From positions 93,950,707-94,014,706 of the forward strand of contig CM054116.1 in assembly GCA_028673005.1 (NCBI GenBank): a stretch of DNA of 64,000 nucleotides, read 5' to 3'. Origin of the DNA: Tanypteryx hageni (taxonomy: Eukaryota; Arthropoda; Insecta; Odonata; Petaluridae). This document shows positions 62,093 to 64,000 of the stretch, one piece after another. The position numbers were made by a program, and so were the translations under genes. Each line of letters opens with the position of its first letter. The first letter of the stretch is position 1. The notes below the pieces were generated by a model. The model had not been told where the DNA came from, ran no database searches, and was given only the letters and a program-made list of their open reading frames with translations.

Positions 62093-63035
62093 GGCGTTCT
62101 TTACCAGCGAAGCGACAGTAGTAGAACGCCTTATGGGCACGTCTCGTTCGTCTGTCCGTCGTAAGTTTCATTTACTAAACTGACGGATTTTAATTTAATT
62201 AAGTAGGAGTGATCCTTATCAAAATTTTTAGCTCAATTGTGATTTTGAACAGCATTCTTCAATTAGAAAATCCACTTTAAATAATTACTTTAATAAACTT
62301 ATACTCTTATCTCGTTAAATGGCATCCGTCAAGGAACAATTAAAAACCATAAATTCCTCTCCCTAGCTCTGATATGATCTGTAAGGTACAGATTAAAAAA
62401 TGTATTCGTATAGAGGACTTCATTTACCACAAAGAAGTCTGCGAGGCCACATAATTACGAGTTATAGTTTTGGAGATAGTGATTGTGGAAAATCCCAAGC
62501 AAAACATCCTACATTTTGTTTACATCGATGGATAGGACGGTTATCTCAGCAAACAAGAATTAAACATCCGCAAATTTCTCTCTCTAGCTCTTATATGATC
62601 TGTAAGGTATAGATTAAAAAATTTATTCGGATAGAGGACTTCATTTACCGCAATAAGGTCCGCGAGGCCACGTAATTACGAGTTATAGTTTCGGAGATAA
62701 AAATTCGAGAAAATCCCAAGAAAAACATCGCATATATTCATGATGAGTAAATTCCACAGGGTTGAACCTGACCTCATTATTGATATCGCATATATTGTTT
62801 ACATCTATGGTTAAGATGGTTCTCTCAGCAAACAACAATTAAATACCATATTTTTCTCTTCCTGGCTCTTATATGATCTGTAAGTTATATATTAAAAAAA
62901 TATTTGGATATAGGACAACATTTGCCGCAAAACAGTCCGCGAGATTACAATTACGACTTTAATTCCGGGTATAAAAATTCAGGAATCGCCCAATCTTTCG
63001 ATGCCGTTTTGTACGTATTTCCCATAAAGAACGCC
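62093..63035. mobile_element. TIR element with three tandem ~220-280 bp units
   Basis: A perfect 11-bp inverted repeat, GGCGTTCTTTA at 62093-62103 and its complement at 63025-63035, bounds the element. Its left end also forms a hairpin with AGAACGCC (62123-62130). CTAGCTCT..TATGATCTGTAA recurs at about 62363, 62584 and 62862; the last interval is longer through a ~55-bp insertion. A GTCTGTCCGTC motif lies near the left end. Non-coding. Confidence 0.65.
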
Positions 63036-63115
63036 TTTGAAATCTCTGTGTATTCCATTTATGGAGTATACTTTTCCATCTTCTTTACTTTCATCAAATA
63101 TTAAGGTAAATAATT

Positions 63116-63192
63116 AAAAAAATCTGATGCGGCCATCACATGACTCTCTTCATACCTGTAATATTTCTAAAAATTCTACATAGGTTAAATGA
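63116..63192 (-). repeat. Hairpin-ended repeat family, 3' end fragment
   Basis: AATCTGATGCGGCCATCACA through AGGTTAAATGAT matches the first 80 bp of copy 3 (61292-61365). Only the terminal segment is present. Confidence 0.75.
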
Positions 63193-63292
63193 TGGGAATA
63201 TTTTTTATACGAGAACAAAGTCTACTGTGACCGGGAATCGAACCCGGGTCTTCCATTTGCCGGGCGGATTTTCTACCACTGAACTATCAAAA
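63193..63292 (-). mobile_element. tRNA-like SINE, reverse copy (locus 3)
   Basis: The minus-strand head (63222-63290) has TAGTTCAGTGGTAGAA and GGGTTCGATTCCCGG; the start of the tail (ACTTTGTTCTCG) follows and is cut by the hairpin-repeat fragment. Confidence 0.75.
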
Positions 63293-63600
63293 ACATTCCC
63301 AATCCCGTCGTTTGAGAGGGAGGAGTTTTCTTCGATGTACCTCTTCGAGGACATCCGTTGGGACAGGTTGATACTAGGTTGGCTAGTACGGTCCCAAACA
63401 AGAAAACATCCGCTTTCAGAAACGATAAAATTCATTTGCTACGATAGTTCAGTGGTAGAATATCCGCCCGTTAAGTGGAAGACTCGGGTTCGATTCGCGG
63501 TCACAGCAGACATTTTTCTCGTTTCAAAAATGTTCCCAACATTACAGCTCATGCCTGTCTGCATAGGATCTTCACATCACTTTATTCCATCAATTTCAGG
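63293..63600 (+). mobile_element. tRNA-like SINE, forward copy with 5' arm and full tail (locus 3)
   Basis: The arm (63293-63437, including TTGAGAGGGAGGAGTTTTCT and TTGATACTAGGTTGGCTAG) matches that at 42360-42510. The 72-bp tRNA-like head at 63438-63509 has both box motifs, a pairable anticodon stem (TCCGC/GTGGA) and loop CCGTTAA. The tail TTACAGCTCATGCCTGTC ... ATTCCATCAATTTC follows. The C before the anticodon position (normally T) argues against a working tRNA. Confidence 0.8.
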
Positions 63601-64000
63601 TTAAATGAAAATTAATATTTTTAGGAACTCAAAATCTTTTTTTTAAATCATCAATTTTAATCTCTATATCTGACTTAGGAACCCTCATTTACACAGTAAC
63701 CGTGAATAATGGGAAATTAATTTATTTCCGTTACAGTCGTATTATTTACCGTTACTAATGCATTGTTTGAACTCCAAAATAACGTCGAAATGTCGTGAAA
63801 ATGTGGACAGATGCGACTCCTAATTATAATCCCAGTTAATCATACGCAATTACACTAAACCGGCAACAATGCAAATCACCTTGACGACGAAAGATTTTTC
63901 ACATAAGAATATATAACATTTTCGCGTCAAAAACTAATTTGTGGACCAATTCAGTGCGTATTCGAAAATCGATGACAAGAAAACAAAATGTCATTCCTTT
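63601..64000. other. AT-rich end of window, nothing recognised
   Basis: No gene, RNA or repeat identified. Confidence 0.5.

Noticed and set aside
63438..63509. Functional tRNA gene
   Set aside because: Box motifs and part of the cloverleaf are present, but the base before the anticodon is C not T, and the sequence is repeated with a shared arm and tail, so it is a SINE.
1..64000. CRISPR arrays, operons, ribosome binding sites, rRNA
   Set aside because: The window is eukaryotic nuclear DNA; tandem repeats present do not have CRISPR spacing and no rRNA segment is recognisable.

Overview
The window looks like nuclear DNA from an insect. It is AT-rich, full of short non-autonomous transposons and (TA)n tracts, and holds one clearly recognisable protein-coding gene with canonical GT-AG introns. 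That gene is Gasp (obstructor-C, the CPAP3-C group), a secreted protein with three peritrophin-A chitin-binding domains. It lies on the + strand, with start codon at 10008 and last coding exon ending at 34473. Its very long first intron (19.7 kb) and the repeat load suggest a large genome, possibly a hemimetabolous insect. That last point is inference; the species cannot be read from the sequence.

Layout. 1-9.56 kb: AT-rich upstream DNA with no gene I can support, a GC-richer patch at about 4.75-6.4 kb and one decayed hAT-type MITE. 9.56-10.06 kb: pyrimidine-rich promoter region, a TATA box (9876-9882), 5'UTR and exon 1, which codes most of the signal peptide. 10.06-29.78 kb: intron 1. From about 12.6 to 26.9 kb it is unusually GC- and CpG-rich with many C/T- or A/G-rich runs, and it contains a well preserved hAT MITE and a TIR element built of three tandem ~290 bp units. 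29.78-31.18 kb: exons 2-4, one chitin-binding domain each. 32.73-32.96 kb and 34.41-34.47 kb: two alternative last exons, giving proteins of 296 and 240 residues that share the final cysteine of domain 3 and the residues EDYYGDLD and then diverge. 35-64 kb: AT-rich DNA dominated by repeats, with a weak case for a spliced minus-strand gene at 47.3-49.0 kb.

Repeats. I found at least five hAT-like MITEs with 7/8 or 8/8 matching 8-bp target-site duplications, a deleted Tc1/mariner element, three fragments of non-LTR retrotransposons, a tRNA-like SINE family that occurs as head-to-head inverted pairs at all three loci, a 0.6-0.7 kb repeat family starting with a terminal hairpin (three long copies and several fragments), several elements made of tandem 170-340 bp units, a foldback element, and a near-perfect 41-bp palindrome.

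Function. The Gasp product would be secreted and would bind chitin in cuticle or tracheal lumen. The alternative last exons change only the tail after the third chitin-binding domain: a Pro/Ser/Ala-rich tail or a short basic one. Nothing else in the window clearly works with it.
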